64,000 nucleotides of DNA from Acidobacteriota bacterium (GCA_003225315.1 QHZD01000019.1:262311-326310), one strand, 5' to 3'. Counted from the first letter of the stretch, positions 1 to 8,384 are shown. A program made the numbers and translations. The notes: a model not told the origin generated them from the sequence alone.

Positions 1-621
1 GCGGTCGCTACGCGGCGGACGATTGTGCTGCTGAAGCCGGGAGCGATGAGTTCGGCGAAGAACCCGGCAGTGCAGTTGGACGCTCATTTCGCGAATCACG
101 CGACTCTGACTCTCACGCACATTTTGCCGGCCATGCTTTTTATGGTGCTTGGACCGTTGCAATTCGTGCGCGGGTTGCGTGCAAAATATCCGCAGGTTCA
201 CCGCTGGTCAGGACGAATTTTTTTGACCGCCAGCGCCGTCGTGGGAGTCACCGGGCTGACCATGGCGTTCGGAAAAACGATCGGCGGCATCGATGAGAAA
301 GCGGCGATCACCCTGTTTGGAACTTTTTTCCTGATCGCGCTGGCGAAAGCGCTGTGGCACGCACTTCGGCGCGAGTTCGCGCAGCACCGCGAGTGGATGA
401 TCCGCGGATACGCCATCGGACTTGCCGTCGCGACCATCCGGCCAATCATGGGAACGTTCTTTGCTGCAGCGGTGCTGCGCGGTCATGCGCCGGAACCAAG
501 AGAATTTTTTGGCACGGCGTTCTGGGTCGGATTCACGTTGCAAACGATCGCTGCCGAAATTTGGATTAACTATACCAGGCCTACCGCCGCCGCCCAGCTG
601 GCGATGCTTCCGGCAAAGTAG
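1..621 (+). CDS. DUF2306-type membrane protein, 5'-partial
   Basis: The reading frame is open to the left edge, so the gene probably starts upstream; the GTG at 25 is only the first start-like codon inside the window. About five hydrophobic segments can be seen (roughly residues 28-50, 62-85, 93-112, 125-150 and 158-182, counted from the GTG). The pattern of H-x-x-x-G-R after the second helix and a late H-R-x-W-M-I-R-G-Y motif resembles the DUF2306 family of inner-membrane proteins of unknown function, which keep conserved His and Arg residues near helix ends. It is followed by a convergent oxygenase gene with a short gap. Membrane location is clear; the family call is from memory of its motifs. 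Confidence 0.7.
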   Translation, partial: AVATRRTIVLLKPGAMSSAKNPAVQLDAHFANHATLTLTHILPAMLFMVLGPLQFVRGLRAKYPQVHRWSGRIFLTASAVVGVTGLTMAFGKTIGGIDEKAAITLFGTFFLIALAKALWHALRREFAQHREWMIRGYAIGLAVATIRPIMGTFFAAAVLRGHAPEPREFFGTAFWVGFTLQTIAAEIWINYTRPTAAAQLAMLPAK

Positions 622-662
622 TTGTGCGCAGGTTGTCAAAAAAGCGCTCCTCCAGCCGCTAG

Positions 663-1823
663 TCAATCCGCGGCCGCGGGCCGAGTCAGCGCATTTGTGA
701 GATCGGCGTGGAGCAAGCGATGGAAGAGATGTTCGCCGGCTTCGCGGCGAACGGAGAGGCGGCCCGCGACGTAGGCGCGGGAAGCAAGACCGCGCTGCAC
801 GGCGTCGCAGATGGCCTCATCTTCCTCCTGCACTTTTTCGCTGACCTTAATGCTCGCTTTATTTTTCGCCGAGGCTTTCTTGCTGGTGTCCGCAAAGTAG
901 TAGTCGAAGACCACGGCGCATTTGTCCACGCCCAGGGGAAGAACGAGATTGGTATCCATCACGCCTTCGTAGGCGTTGATCATGAAGTTCGGATAAATCC
1001 AGAGATAGAACGCGCGGCCCTGGCGCGTGGCCGCGACGCCCGATTCCGACTTGGCGCCCGAAGAAAGCGGGCTGGACTGCAAACAGGCGCGCTCGAGATT
1101 CTCGATGGTGTACTTCGTGTACTCGATCACGCTGCTCAATCCTTTGTGCGCGTGGGGAACGTGGTAGCCGCCGTCAAGATAATTGTCCACGTAGACTTTC
1201 CAGTTACAGTGCAGCGTATAGACGCGGCGGTCGAAGTATTTCAGTTTTTTCTTCAACTTCAGCGGCGCGACCAGCTCCGGAACCTTTCCGAGGAATTCCA
1301 GGAGCGGGATGGCGCGTCCGTCCAGATTGACGAAAACAAAATTCTCCCAGGAGTCCACCTTGACCGGCACGAGTCCGTTTTTCGCGCGATCGAAATTGCA
1401 GACGCCCTCGAACTCCACCATGCCTTTGAGCGCGCCATCGTTGCCGTACGTCCAGCCGTGGTACGGGCAACGAAACTGCTTTGCGGAGCCCTCCGCTTCG
1501 GTGACCACAGCGGCGGCATGATGCCGGCAGACATTGTAAAAGGCGCGCAATTGGCCGTCATCGCCGCGCGCGACGACGATAGGCTCTCCGGCGAGGTCCG
1601 CGGTGAAGAAGCTGCCTTTGTCCTTCACCTGATCGGCGCGGCCCACCATCTGCCAGGTTATCGCAAACACGCTGCGCTGCTCGAGTTCGTGGATGCCGGG
1701 ATCGAAGTACCACGGTGAGGGAATCGTCCAAGCATGATCCAGCGGATCATTCGGGTTGTAGAGATTGAGCAGGTCTCGTACATTTCGCTCCATGTGAAAC
1801 TCCAGGGTGCCTTGATTGTCCAT
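663..1823 (-). CDS. Rieske non-heme iron oxygenase, choline-monooxygenase-like alpha subunit
   Basis: 386 aa, the usual size for the alpha subunit of ring-hydroxylating or choline-type oxygenases. The Rieske [2Fe-2S] site is complete: C99-x-H101 and C119-x2-H122. The catalytic Fe(II) site is visible as DNYLDGGYHVPHAH (residues 213-226), giving H221 and H226; this wording is very close to that of plant choline monooxygenase and related GbcA-type enzymes, suggesting a quaternary-amine or similar small substrate rather than an aromatic ring. No beta subunit, ferredoxin or reductase gene lies next to it, so electrons must come from elsewhere. An alternative start is Met11. It is transcribed towards the upstream membrane gene. 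The family call is firm; the substrate is inferred. Confidence 0.88.
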   Translation of the reverse strand: MDNQGTLEFHMERNVRDLLNLYNPNDPLDHAWTIPSPWYFDPGIHELEQRSVFAITWQMVGRADQVKDKGSFFTADLAGEPIVVARGDDGQLRAFYNVCRHHAAAVVTEAEGSAKQFRCPYHGWTYGNDGALKGMVEFEGVCNFDRAKNGLVPVKVDSWENFVFVNLDGRAIPLLEFLGKVPELVAPLKLKKKLKYFDRRVYTLHCNWKVYVDNYLDGGYHVPHAHKGLSSVIEYTKYTIENLERACLQSSPLSSGAKSESGVAATRQGRAFYLWIYPNFMINAYEGVMDTNLVLPLGVDKCAVVFDYYFADTSKKASAKNKASIKVSEKVQEEDEAICDAVQRGLASRAYVAGRLSVRREAGEHLFHRLLHADLTNALTRPAAAD

Positions 1824-2524
1824 GTCATAACTCGAAACGCCGTTGGAGAGAAGGGCAAAGAGAGCACCCGGTCTTCGATTGTAGGTTCCAATACTGGCCC
1901 CATCCCCCCATCGTTTTTGTAAAAGATTGAGCTAACAGGGGTTAGGGGGTGGGGGTCGGCAAAAGGACTGAAGCGTAAGGGTTTAGGGGAAAGGGGATTA
2001 GAATGTCGGGAATGCCCCCTCCCCGCACCGTTTTTGAAACGACATGATTCCAAAGAAGTTAGGAGGTGGTGGTCGGTAAACGATATGACAGAAAAGGACT
2101 TAGAGAAGAAGAAGTAAGAACGTAGGGAGGTTAAGAGGTAAGAAACCGAGCAAGGACGTAGAGAGGTGTCCAAGGCGCAAGTTCCGGCAAAAGGGAAAGA
2201 TTGCAGCCGAGGCTCAGTGCGATTCAACACGACTCAAAATAGCTTAAAATTTAACGATTGTCAAGTTATTTGTTGGATATCATTCGAACGGAGCGGGGAG
2301 GTGTTGGAAAGGCAGGGGGTTAATTGGCTGAGGAATGGATGCCGTCCCGCTGAACTAGCACAGATTTGTTATGACCACCGCAGGTCCGGCAAGAACGATC
2401 TCAACTTGACACACGGGGGGGCCTGCTGTACCGTGGCACTAGATAGCAAGCAGAAATTTACATCGCGCGTGGCTCGCGGAGAAAGGGGTGTCCACCAACA
2501 CACGCAGAATAAAGACCAACCCTC
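1824..2524. other. Gene-free interval with purine-rich sequence
   Basis: No convincing reading frame on either strand. It holds the upstream region of the Rieske gene, the imperfect repeat at about 1898-2100, and a strongly G/A-rich plus strand from about 1930 to 2170. The rest (2171-2524) shows no recognisable signal. Confidence 0.5.
1898..2100 (+). repeat. Imperfect tandem repeat, about 115 bp per unit
   Basis: Two diverged units in the same orientation. Each has a C-rich stretch followed by an ACCGTTTTTG / ATCGTTTTTG block (near 1908 and 2024) and then a GTTAGG-GGTGG-GGTCGG block (near 1943 and 2059). The units are highly G-rich on the plus strand. They lie upstream of the Rieske gene on its 5' side. 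I see no coding content. Confidence 0.5.
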
Positions 2525-3055
2525 ATGTACAGCGTCTACGAAATATTCGAGGTCTTACCGAACGGGTCCACGTTGAAGATCAGCCGCGTATCCGGCTTAG
2601 AATTTGCCAACTTGGCGCTTCGGGAGCTGGCGAAACGTACGAGCAACGAATGTTTTGTTGCCGATGCAAGAACGAGGCGAGTTGTCGCGCAACTGAATGT
2701 GTCGAAGGAAAAGTGGCGAGCGGCCAAGCGGATTTTTCAAATCGCTTACGATGAGCAATTAGGCCTTCGAAGAGCTGAACTGCTAAGGTCGCTCGGTTAC
2801 GGCGTAATCTCGGTGATTGGCAACGATCCCGCAAGAGTTCTCTTAACTTCGATCCAGCACTACGACCTCTTTATCGTCGGGCATGCAGCACCTGAAGAGA
2901 CCAGAACAGAAATGATTGATTGGATTAGGGTGAAATACCCAAAAGTCAACATCCTTGCTTTGAATCCTCCCCATCAACAACTGCTCAACGCAGATTACAA
3001 CGTCACACTCAACGGTCCGGAAAACTGGCTTCCGATCGTGACACTACATAGCTGA
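2525..3055 (+). CDS. Hypothetical protein with degenerate receiver-like domain
   Basis: 176 aa. The N-terminal 75 residues are not recognised. Residues about 83-155 read like a response-regulator receiver fold: a helix with R-x-E-L-L-R-S-L-G-Y, a strand VISVIG, then YDLFIVGHAAPEE at the point where a receiver carries its phospho-accepting Asp, and a later strand VNILALNPP. The acceptor position is occupied by Gly/His, so if this is a receiver it cannot be phosphorylated in the normal way. No kinase is adjacent. Such stand-alone pseudo-receivers are common in Acidobacteriota, but the call is inference from the pattern. Confidence 0.55.
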   Translation: MYSVYEIFEVLPNGSTLKISRVSGLEFANLALRELAKRTSNECFVADARTRRVVAQLNVSKEKWRAAKRIFQIAYDEQLGLRRAELLRSLGYGVISVIGNDPARVLLTSIQHYDLFIVGHAAPEETRTEMIDWIRVKYPKVNILALNPPHQQLLNADYNVTLNGPENWLPIVTLHS

Positions 3056-3212
3056 ATCCGCTGTAACCCCCCCCCGTGAATTGAGGTATTTCTCTGATTC
3101 CCGGTTCTTCATCATCGACGCAAGCTCAATTGTTAGCTTTGTTCCGTTAAACAGATGTAGGATCAAAGCACCAGCTCTCCTTCACCCAACGATTATCGTG
3201 AGAGGCGAGAAT

Positions 3213-3437
3213 ATGTACCTGCAATCCGGACTGAACCTTTGGCGTGATTTCTACAACGGCGCATTCTGCGAGACTGGTGATAAGACCGCTCGGCTGGTCA
3301 AGGTCAATCTTGCGATAAGCGTCTGCCTTTGGCGTCTAACGGCAATTTCACGGGAAGGGTCATCAGAGTGCGAAAATATCTTGACTGCACTGGATGACCT
3401 GAAAATTCTCAAGGGCCTGTACAGAAAATGTGCTTGA
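3213..3437 (+). CDS. Small hypothetical protein
   Basis: 74 aa from the ATG at 3213, which follows GAGAGG at 3202 with suitable spacing; the frame is open further upstream to 3081. Not recognised. It ends 3 bases before the first KH-domain gene, so the two may be cotranscribed. Its 3' end shares sequence with the region just upstream of the second KH gene at about 6594. It could also be a chance frame. Confidence 0.3.
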   Translation: MYLQSGLNLWRDFYNGAFCETGDKTARLVKVNLAISVCLWRLTAISREGSSECENILTALDDLKILKGLYRKCA

Positions 3438-3724
3438 ATCATGGCTTCTCCGACAAGCAATTTGTCTCGCAAGGAACTGGCTATAAAAGATCTCTTAGCG
3501 GAGATCGCGAAAGCACTCGTGGACCATCCCGAGGGAGTGCAAGTCAGAGCGGTAGAAGGTTCCCACGTCACCGTCCTAGAATTGAAAACTCATCCGGAAG
3601 ATTTGGGCAAAGTGATCGGGCGGGAGGGACGCATAGCCAAAGCGATTCGCACGCTCCTGGGCGCAGCCGGAATGAAATTGCACAAGCGATTCACACTTGA
3701 GATTTTGGATTGAAGAAACTCACT
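3419..3724 (+). repeat. Duplicated block R1, copy a (KH gene)
   Basis: About 300 bp matching 6594-6905 in the same orientation. The match starts about 20 bp before the KH gene start codon and ends just after its stop codon. Differences are mostly scattered substitutions. Confidence 0.85.
3441..3713 (+). CDS. khpA: KH-domain RNA-binding protein, KhpA family (copy 1)
   Basis: 90 aa, the normal size for KhpA (formerly YlqC), a single-KH protein that binds RNA and in other bacteria works as a dimer or with KhpB. The signature [11 protein letters not shown] (residues 53-63) contains the GxxG loop (G60-R-E-G63) that grips nucleic acid, followed by [12 protein letters not shown]. The usual genomic home of khpA is between rpsP and rimM/trmD; here it stands apart, next to small hypotheticals, so this may be an accessory paralogue rather than the housekeeping copy. 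A second copy with about 80 percent identical residues lies at 6617. Confidence 0.88.
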   Translation: MASPTSNLSRKELAIKDLLAEIAKALVDHPEGVQVRAVEGSHVTVLELKTHPEDLGKVIGREGRIAKAIRTLLGAAGMKLHKRFTLEILD

Positions 3725-3997
3725 GTTCGAGAAATACTCAAAACATCCGCATGATGTTCACCTTGCGCTAGAAATCAAAACAATCGATGACGAAATTGCG
3801 GAAAGGCCCTGCCCTCTCGTTTTTTGACGGCGGGAACTGCGGCGGTCGTTTTGGGCCAATCACGTCACCCAATGAAAGAAGATTCGAACTGTTGCTCAGT
3901 GGTGCGCCCAAAATTGCAGAACAGAATTGATTGCAGGTCTACGACCCGGCAAGGACTGCGTTGACGAGTTCAGCCGCCTTGACCATCATCCTAAAAG

Positions 3998-4288
3998 TCA
4001 TTTGCCCACGATTTGTAACCCAACTTCTCCCACCTGCTCTAACTCTGTTTTGCCGGTCCATACAACTTCGCATCGCAGCGAATCCACGGGGTCATCCAAA
4101 ACGATTTCCACGAGTTGTCCGCGTCTCAGCCTGAAGTTACCCTTCAACCTAAGACCCTCTTGGGACCTATCGACAATAAGACAGGGAAACATTTTCTGGA
4201 CTCCCCTGAGAGTGATGACAAGGCTGGCGCGCTTCTTCGTAACGGTCCGGTTGGATCGGCGGCGTCCGTGGGTAGGAGAGCTGGGCAT
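3998..4288 (-). CDS. PilZ domain protein
   Basis: 96 aa, a single PilZ domain. An Arg-rich N-terminus (GRRRSNRTVTKKR, residues 8-20) stands where the c-di-GMP-binding RxxxR motif is expected, followed by CLIVDRSQEGLRL, matching the D/NxSxxG motif, and beta strands ending in CEVVWTG and EVGLQIVG. Stand-alone PilZ proteins act as c-di-GMP receptors or as adaptors. The start is supported by AAGGGG seven bases upstream of the ATG. Whether the first motif still binds nucleotide is uncertain because the exact RxxxR spacing is not clean. A second PilZ protein lies at 5847. Confidence 0.75.
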   Translation of the reverse strand: MPSSPTHGRRRSNRTVTKKRASLVITLRGVQKMFPCLIVDRSQEGLRLKGNFRLRRGQLVEIVLDDPVDSLRCEVVWTGKTELEQVGEVGLQIVGK

Positions 4289-4296
4289 TGATTTGC

Positions 4297-4535
4297 CCCT
4301 TGCTCCGGTTTACGGCCTGAGTTAATGGAGCGTGGGCTACTTTCCGGCGACGTAATTGGCGAACATGACCTCCACTCCTTCGCGTGTAAGCTCGTCTCGA
4401 AAACCTTTGATTTCCTTGATGTCCCGCCCGTCCATCTTCGCGGAGTACACAAAACCGGACTTCCGGTCTCCCTCAATCTTGAAGGTCACGGTTTTGCCGC
4501 TCGGCGATTGCTTCGTCCAACTATCAATCATTTCA
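4297..4535 (-). repeat. Duplicated block R2, copy a
   Basis: About 240 bp matching 6157-6399 in the same orientation. It covers the whole small gene at 4337-4531 and ends at its start codon, plus some sequence beyond its stop. Confidence 0.8.
4337..4531 (-). CDS. Small conserved hypothetical protein, intact copy
   Basis: 64 aa. Not recognised, but it reads like a real small beta-rich protein: GKTVTFKIEGDRKSGFVYSA followed by MDGRDIKEIKGF. The start at 4531 is chosen because the similarity to the second copy (6219-6395) stops exactly at this ATG; the frame itself is open to 4642. The second copy is altered by one base near its 3' end, so this one is the better guide to the ancestral protein. 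Confidence 0.55.
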   Translation of the reverse strand: MIDSWTKQSPSGKTVTFKIEGDRKSGFVYSAKMDGRDIKEIKGFRDELTREGVEVMFANYVAGK

Positions 4536-4800
4536 AAAAACGCTCCGCCGTCTACGACGCCCGTTGTACCTGTTTGGCGACGGCGCGGTACACCTCGGGA
4601 TAGCGCTAGGGCAATTGCCCGACAAGCGGGTGAATAATGCAATTGGGGATGGGGAAAGTTCTAAGTCGTCGTTGAGGAATTAGGAGCTGCCAAAGGTCTT
4701 CCTATCCGAAAGGACAGCGACAGCTCCGCCAAGGAAGAAATACCTCCGAAGGGCCCTGGATGGACTTGCAGATTGACCAGCCGCCCGTCAGCATAGTGCA

Positions 4801-5103
4801 ATGAAACACCGAAGAGAAAACAGGCGCGCTCCGCAGACTCATCCATCCGCTTCGGCAGTACCTTCGTATCATCGCATTCTGGTCAAGCATGGCCTGATTG
4901 AAAAAAACCTGTCCATTTCCGATGCGTATGGAGTGTTCTTGAAAGTGGGCGCCGACCCGGAAGTAGAGAAACTCCGTCGCAAGGTAGAACTCGGCAACAA
5001 AATGAAACACGTTCCCGCCTTGCACCTGGCCACAGCGATGGCTCTGCAGGGCATGACCAAGCAGGAGCTTGAAGCTCTGAAATTGCGAATTGAAAAGAAG
5101 TGA
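4801..5103 (+). CDS. Small hypothetical protein
   Basis: 100 aa, not recognised. The second half (from about residue 34) is rich in charged helix-forming residues (DPEVEKLRRKVELGNKMK, KQELEALKLRIEKK) and looks like genuine protein; the first 25 residues are Arg/Pro/Ser-rich and the true start may lie further in. It stands alone between two unrelated small genes. Confidence 0.4.
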   Translation: MKHRRENRRAPQTHPSASAVPSYHRILVKHGLIEKNLSISDAYGVFLKVGADPEVEKLRRKVELGNKMKHVPALHLATAMALQGMTKQELEALKLRIEKK

Positions 5104-5352
5104 GTATAAGCGCGCGACCCCGTGAGCGGTGGCCGTCTACATCGTTTATGAATCCAGCAGGGACCTCTTGTCCAGGCGAGTCTACAATTTGAGTTAAACG
5201 ATGACCCGGCGCTTCATCCCTGGTGTTCACTTTTGAACAGACGAACCCCGCCACGCCCGTCGTAGCTTTCATTTCAGGGAGGAGGGGAAACTGGTGCCCG
5301 CCATAGGTCTTTTAGACAAAGACATCCGCTCTGCTACGAGCATCATTGCGAG

Positions 5353-5673
5353 ATGACGATTCGTGAGTCTTCTTCAAGCGAAGATGGGGTGTGCTACGCC
5401 TGCCAGGAACCTGATTGTTTCGTGAGCTACAGCAGGTCGGATGGCTATTTCCTGAGTACGCAGAATGAATCCATTATCAAGCGATGTCCGATTCCTCCCC
5501 ACCAGTATTGCGGGCAGGACCGCTATCCTATGTACTTGCTCGAAGTGCAGCCGGAACAACCCGACTTCCGCCTCTGGAGATGTCCCCACTGCAACATGAG
5601 CCGCCTGGGCGGCCAGCTAATGGACCACGACGATACGTCAACGGCTTCCGATGCTGCTCCGCAGCGTTCTTGA
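5353..5673 (+). CDS. Hypothetical Cys-rich protein, possible zinc-binding
   Basis: 106 aa. Seven cysteines are arranged as CYACQEPDC near the N-terminus, CPIPPHQYC in the middle and CPHC near residue 77, which suggests one or two zinc sites. Not otherwise recognised. It lies between repeated blocks in a patch of small genes; the sequence directly after its stop leads into repeat R3a. Confidence 0.5.
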   Translation: MTIRESSSSEDGVCYACQEPDCFVSYSRSDGYFLSTQNESIIKRCPIPPHQYCGQDRYPMYLLEVQPEQPDFRLWRCPHCNMSRLGGQLMDHDDTSTASDAAPQRS

Positions 5674-5714
5674 TGCACCGCTCTCAAGCAGTGGACCTGC
5701 CTGACCCAAACCGA

Positions 5715-5787
5715 TTATCGAGCTACAGGGAATTTCGCAACGATTACAGGTCTTCTGCCGATTGACGGCTCAGTGTGTGGTGGGAAA
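5715..5787 (+). repeat. Duplicated block R3, copy a
   Basis: About 73 bp matching 6479-6556 in the same orientation; both contain the run ATTACAGGTCTT followed by TGCCGATTGACGGCTCA. No gene is evident inside either copy. Confidence 0.75.
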
Positions 5788-5846
5788 CTCTTGATAGCGC
5801 AAAGGACGCGCTGTGGGGCACCCTCATCCCCGCGAGGGAGCCAGCG

Positions 5847-6146
5847 ATGAATGGCAGGATTGAGAAACGCTTTCCTACTTCAGTTCCCGTCTATCTCGCA
5901 AGCCTAGATGAACCACGCGCTCGGGAGCGAACACTTACTGAAAATGTCAGTTCCCAGGGTGCGCGCGTAATCAGCCAGCGGTCCTGGCGGTCTGGTGAAG
6001 GGTCGCTTATTAGCCTTTTGACGGAAGAATTTCCGCAGGTAGGAAGGGTGATTTATTGTGTGCCAAAAGCGGGGGATTGCTTTTGTGTGGGCGTAGAATT
6101 CCAGGGTCGCACGGTTAAATGGGGTGAGCAGGACGTGATTCCGTAA
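5847..6146 (+). CDS. PilZ domain protein
   Basis: 99 aa from the ATG at 5847, chosen because the PilZ motif RIEKRF (RxxxR, c-di-GMP binding) follows directly; the frame is open to 5775. The second PilZ motif is visible as TENVSSQGARV, matching the D/NxSxxG pattern, and the domain closes with GRVIY and FCVGVEF strands. Both nucleotide-binding motifs look intact, unlike the copy at 3998. It is followed by the R2b repeat. c-di-GMP receptor function is family knowledge; the target is unknown. Confidence 0.75.
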   Translation: MNGRIEKRFPTSVPVYLASLDEPRARERTLTENVSSQGARVISQRSWRSGEGSLISLLTEEFPQVGRVIYCVPKAGDCFCVGVEFQGRTVKWGEQDVIP

Positions 6147-6156
6147 ATCAATGAAC

Positions 6157-6399
6157 ACCCCTTAGTCCGGTTTGCGACCTGGGCCGGATCAGCGTGGGGC
6201 TACCTTCCGGCGACGTAACTAGCGAACATAATCTCCACATCTTCGCGCGTAAGCACCTTCAGCGAACCGGGTGATTTCCTTGATGTCGCGCCCGTCCATC
6301 CCCGCCGAGTATACGAAACCGGACTTCCTATCTCCCTCAATCTTGAAGGTCACGGTTTTGCCGTTGGCGGATTTCTTCGTCCAACTGTCAATCATTTCC
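6157..6399 (-). repeat. Duplicated block R2, copy b
   Basis: Second copy of the block at 4297-4535, same orientation. One extra base near 6258 relative to copy a shifts the reading frame of the small gene it carries. Confidence 0.8.
6219..6395 (-). pseudogene. Frameshifted copy of the 64-aa hypothetical
   Basis: The first 41 residues (ATG at 6395 to GRDIKEIT) match the gene at 4337-4531 almost exactly. After that, one extra base relative to the intact copy changes the frame, giving an unrelated 15-residue tail and an earlier stop; the remaining homologous DNA down to about 6195 still encodes the lost ending in another frame. It may be a decayed paralogue or a gene with a new short C-terminus. 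Confidence 0.6.
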
Positions 6400-6478
6400 G
6401 GCCCTCTGAATTGGAGTCAGGTCTCCCGCAATCGGGGCACTGACTTCCATCCGTTCCGACATTTTGGCAGGAGCCGCG

Positions 6479-6556
6479 TTATAGAGCTACAGGGAATTGC
6501 CTGTGCAGCGATTACAGGTCTTTTGCCGATTGACGGCTCAATGTGTCGTGGGAAGC
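6479..6556 (+). repeat. Duplicated block R3, copy b
   Basis: Second copy of the block at 5715-5787, located just upstream of the second KH gene. Confidence 0.75.
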
Positions 6557-6593
6557 TAGGCCGATGTTTTGGCGACGGCGTTCAATTCGCCCG

Positions 6594-6905
6594 ATGTAGA
6601 AAATGTGGGTGAATCGATGGCTTCTACAAGCAATTTGTCAAGCAAGGAACCCGCTATAAAAGACCTGGTAGCGGAGATTGCTAGAGCACTCGTGGACCAT
6701 CCCGAGGGAGTACAAGTCAGTGAGGTAGAAGGTTCTCAAGTCACCGTCCTAGAATTGAAAACTCATCCGGAAGATTTGGGCAAAGTGATCGGGCGGCAGG
6801 GACGCACAGCGCAAGCGATCCGCACGCTATTGGGCGCAGCCGGAATGAAACTGCACAAGCGATACACACTAGAGATTCTGGATGGAGATTGAACGAGACT
6901 CTTCC
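6594..6905 (+). repeat. Duplicated block R1, copy b (KH gene)
   Basis: Second copy of the block at 3419-3724, same orientation. Confidence 0.85.
6617..6892 (+). CDS. khpA: KH-domain RNA-binding protein, KhpA family (copy 2)
   Basis: 91 aa from the ATG at 6617, which corresponds to the start of copy 1 at 3441. The GxxG loop is intact but reads GRQG (59-62) instead of GREG; other changes (TAQAIRT for IAKAIRT, SEVEGS for RAVEGS) are conservative, suggesting both proteins remain under selection. One residue is deleted near the N-terminus and two (GD) are added at the C-terminus. As with copy 1, none of the usual khpA neighbours (rpsP, rimM, trmD) is nearby. Confidence 0.88.
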   Translation: MASTSNLSSKEPAIKDLVAEIARALVDHPEGVQVSEVEGSQVTVLELKTHPEDLGKVIGRQGRTAQAIRTLLGAAGMKLHKRYTLEILDGD

Positions 6906-7227
6906 TACCTCTAAGTGCCCGTCGAGTTACATGTCCGGAAGGCGGGCTGGGCTAACTTGTGGCGCGCCTACGGCGCTTATCTGTGGGTAGCAGACGGGGT
7001 ACAAACAGCCTGTCCGCCAATAGCCAGTCCACTTCAGGATGAAGCGACGGACAAATCGCATTCGATTGATCTGACTTCCACCGATTTGACCTGACCTGCA
7101 GCGAGTTTATCTTCTGTTTAGACTTGACGCGATAGCTTCTTCCGTGATGGAGAGCCAAGCTCTCCAGACAACCGCTAGGACATCCATAGAGTTGTTGGAA
7201 TTTCTTCAATCGCAAGGGAGGGTTCGC
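6893..7227. other. Gene-free interval
   Basis: No supported gene. The last bases carry AAGGGAGG at 7213-7220, the ribosome site of the propeller gene. Confidence 0.5.
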
Positions 7228-8281
7228 ATGAAGTCTTATCGTTTAGGGCGTCTTGCTGGTGGCATGCTGGTGATCTTACTGGGTACGTTCTCACTCTCGA
7301 TGGCAGCCACGAACGTTTATCACCTGCTTAAGAAATACAGTTTCGGAGCGGCCGAGGGAAGCACGCGCGAGTACTTCGACTACATCACCGTCGATTCTGC
7401 CGCGCCGCGTCTATCTTTCCCACGGCACGGAAATCAAGATCATCGACTCCGACAGCGGCGCCCTCATCACCAACATTGCCGGTCTGAAGCAAACTCACGG
7501 GGTGGCCTTGGCCAGCGAGTTTGGCAAGGGCTTTATCAGCGACGGGGCTGAAGGCAAGGCGATCATTTTCGATCTGCAGACCTTCAAAGTGACCGGCGAA
7601 GCCAAAGCTGACAAGGATGCCGACAGCATCATTTATGATCCTTTCTCGAAGCGTGTCTTCGTCATGAATGGCGATCCCCACAGCTCCACGGTGATTGATG
7701 CCAAGAGCGGAAGCGTGGTGGGGACCATCGATCTTGGCGGCGGGCCCGAGTTTGCCGTCGCTGATGGTAAGGGAACGGTTTACGTCAATCTGGAAGACAA
7801 AAACGAACTTGTCGGCATTGATTCGCAGTCGCTAAAGATTAAATCGCGCTGGCCGCTCGCTCCCGCGGGAACGCCCACAGCCCTCGCCATGGACGTTCAG
7901 CACCACCGGCTCTTCAGCGCCGGCCGCAATCCTCAGATGCTCGTGGTGCTCGACTCCGACAGCGGGAAAGTCCTGCAGTCATTCCCGATCTCAGCTGGCG
8001 CGGATGCCGCGGCCTATGAACCCGAAACTGGGCTGGTTTTCGTCTCAACGCGCGACGGCATGGTCCATGTATTCCACGAAGACTCTCCCGACAAATTCAG
8101 CGAAGCTGAGACTATCAAGACCGAGTTCGGCGCAAAAACCATGGGGCTCGACACCAAGACCCACAACCTGTTCCTAGACACAGCGGACTTTGGTCCGGCT
8201 CCTGCTCCTACTGCGGATCGGCCGCACCCGTCACGCCCGCCGATTCAAGGGACGTTTCACGTGTTGGTTTACGGGCGCTGA
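7228..8281 (+). pseudogene. Secreted YncE-like beta-propeller protein, interrupted by one frameshift
   Basis: Starts at the ATG at 7228 after a strong AAGGGAGG ribosome site. It opens with a signal peptide (MKSYRLGRLAGGMLVILLG..SMAA). The frame is correct to YITVDSAA (about 7402) and then continues one base out of phase as RRVYLSHGTEIKIIDSDSG, the classic repeat of YncE/NHL-type seven-bladed propellers, running through several blades (FDLQTFKVTGEA, VIDAKSGSVVGTIDLGG, VLDSDSGKVLQSFP) to 8281. Missing a single G/C in the run GCCGCGCCGCG would explain it, so either the gene is broken or the base was lost in sequencing. The joined product would be about 350 aa. The role of such propellers is unknown. 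Confidence 0.8.
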
Positions 8282-8384
8282 CGGATATTCCCATCCGATG
8301 CAAAAGCGAGATTGTATAGAACTGGAAACCGTTTAGCTGATGAAGTCGATACGACAGGGGAATGTTTCGCTATCAGCGAAGTCT

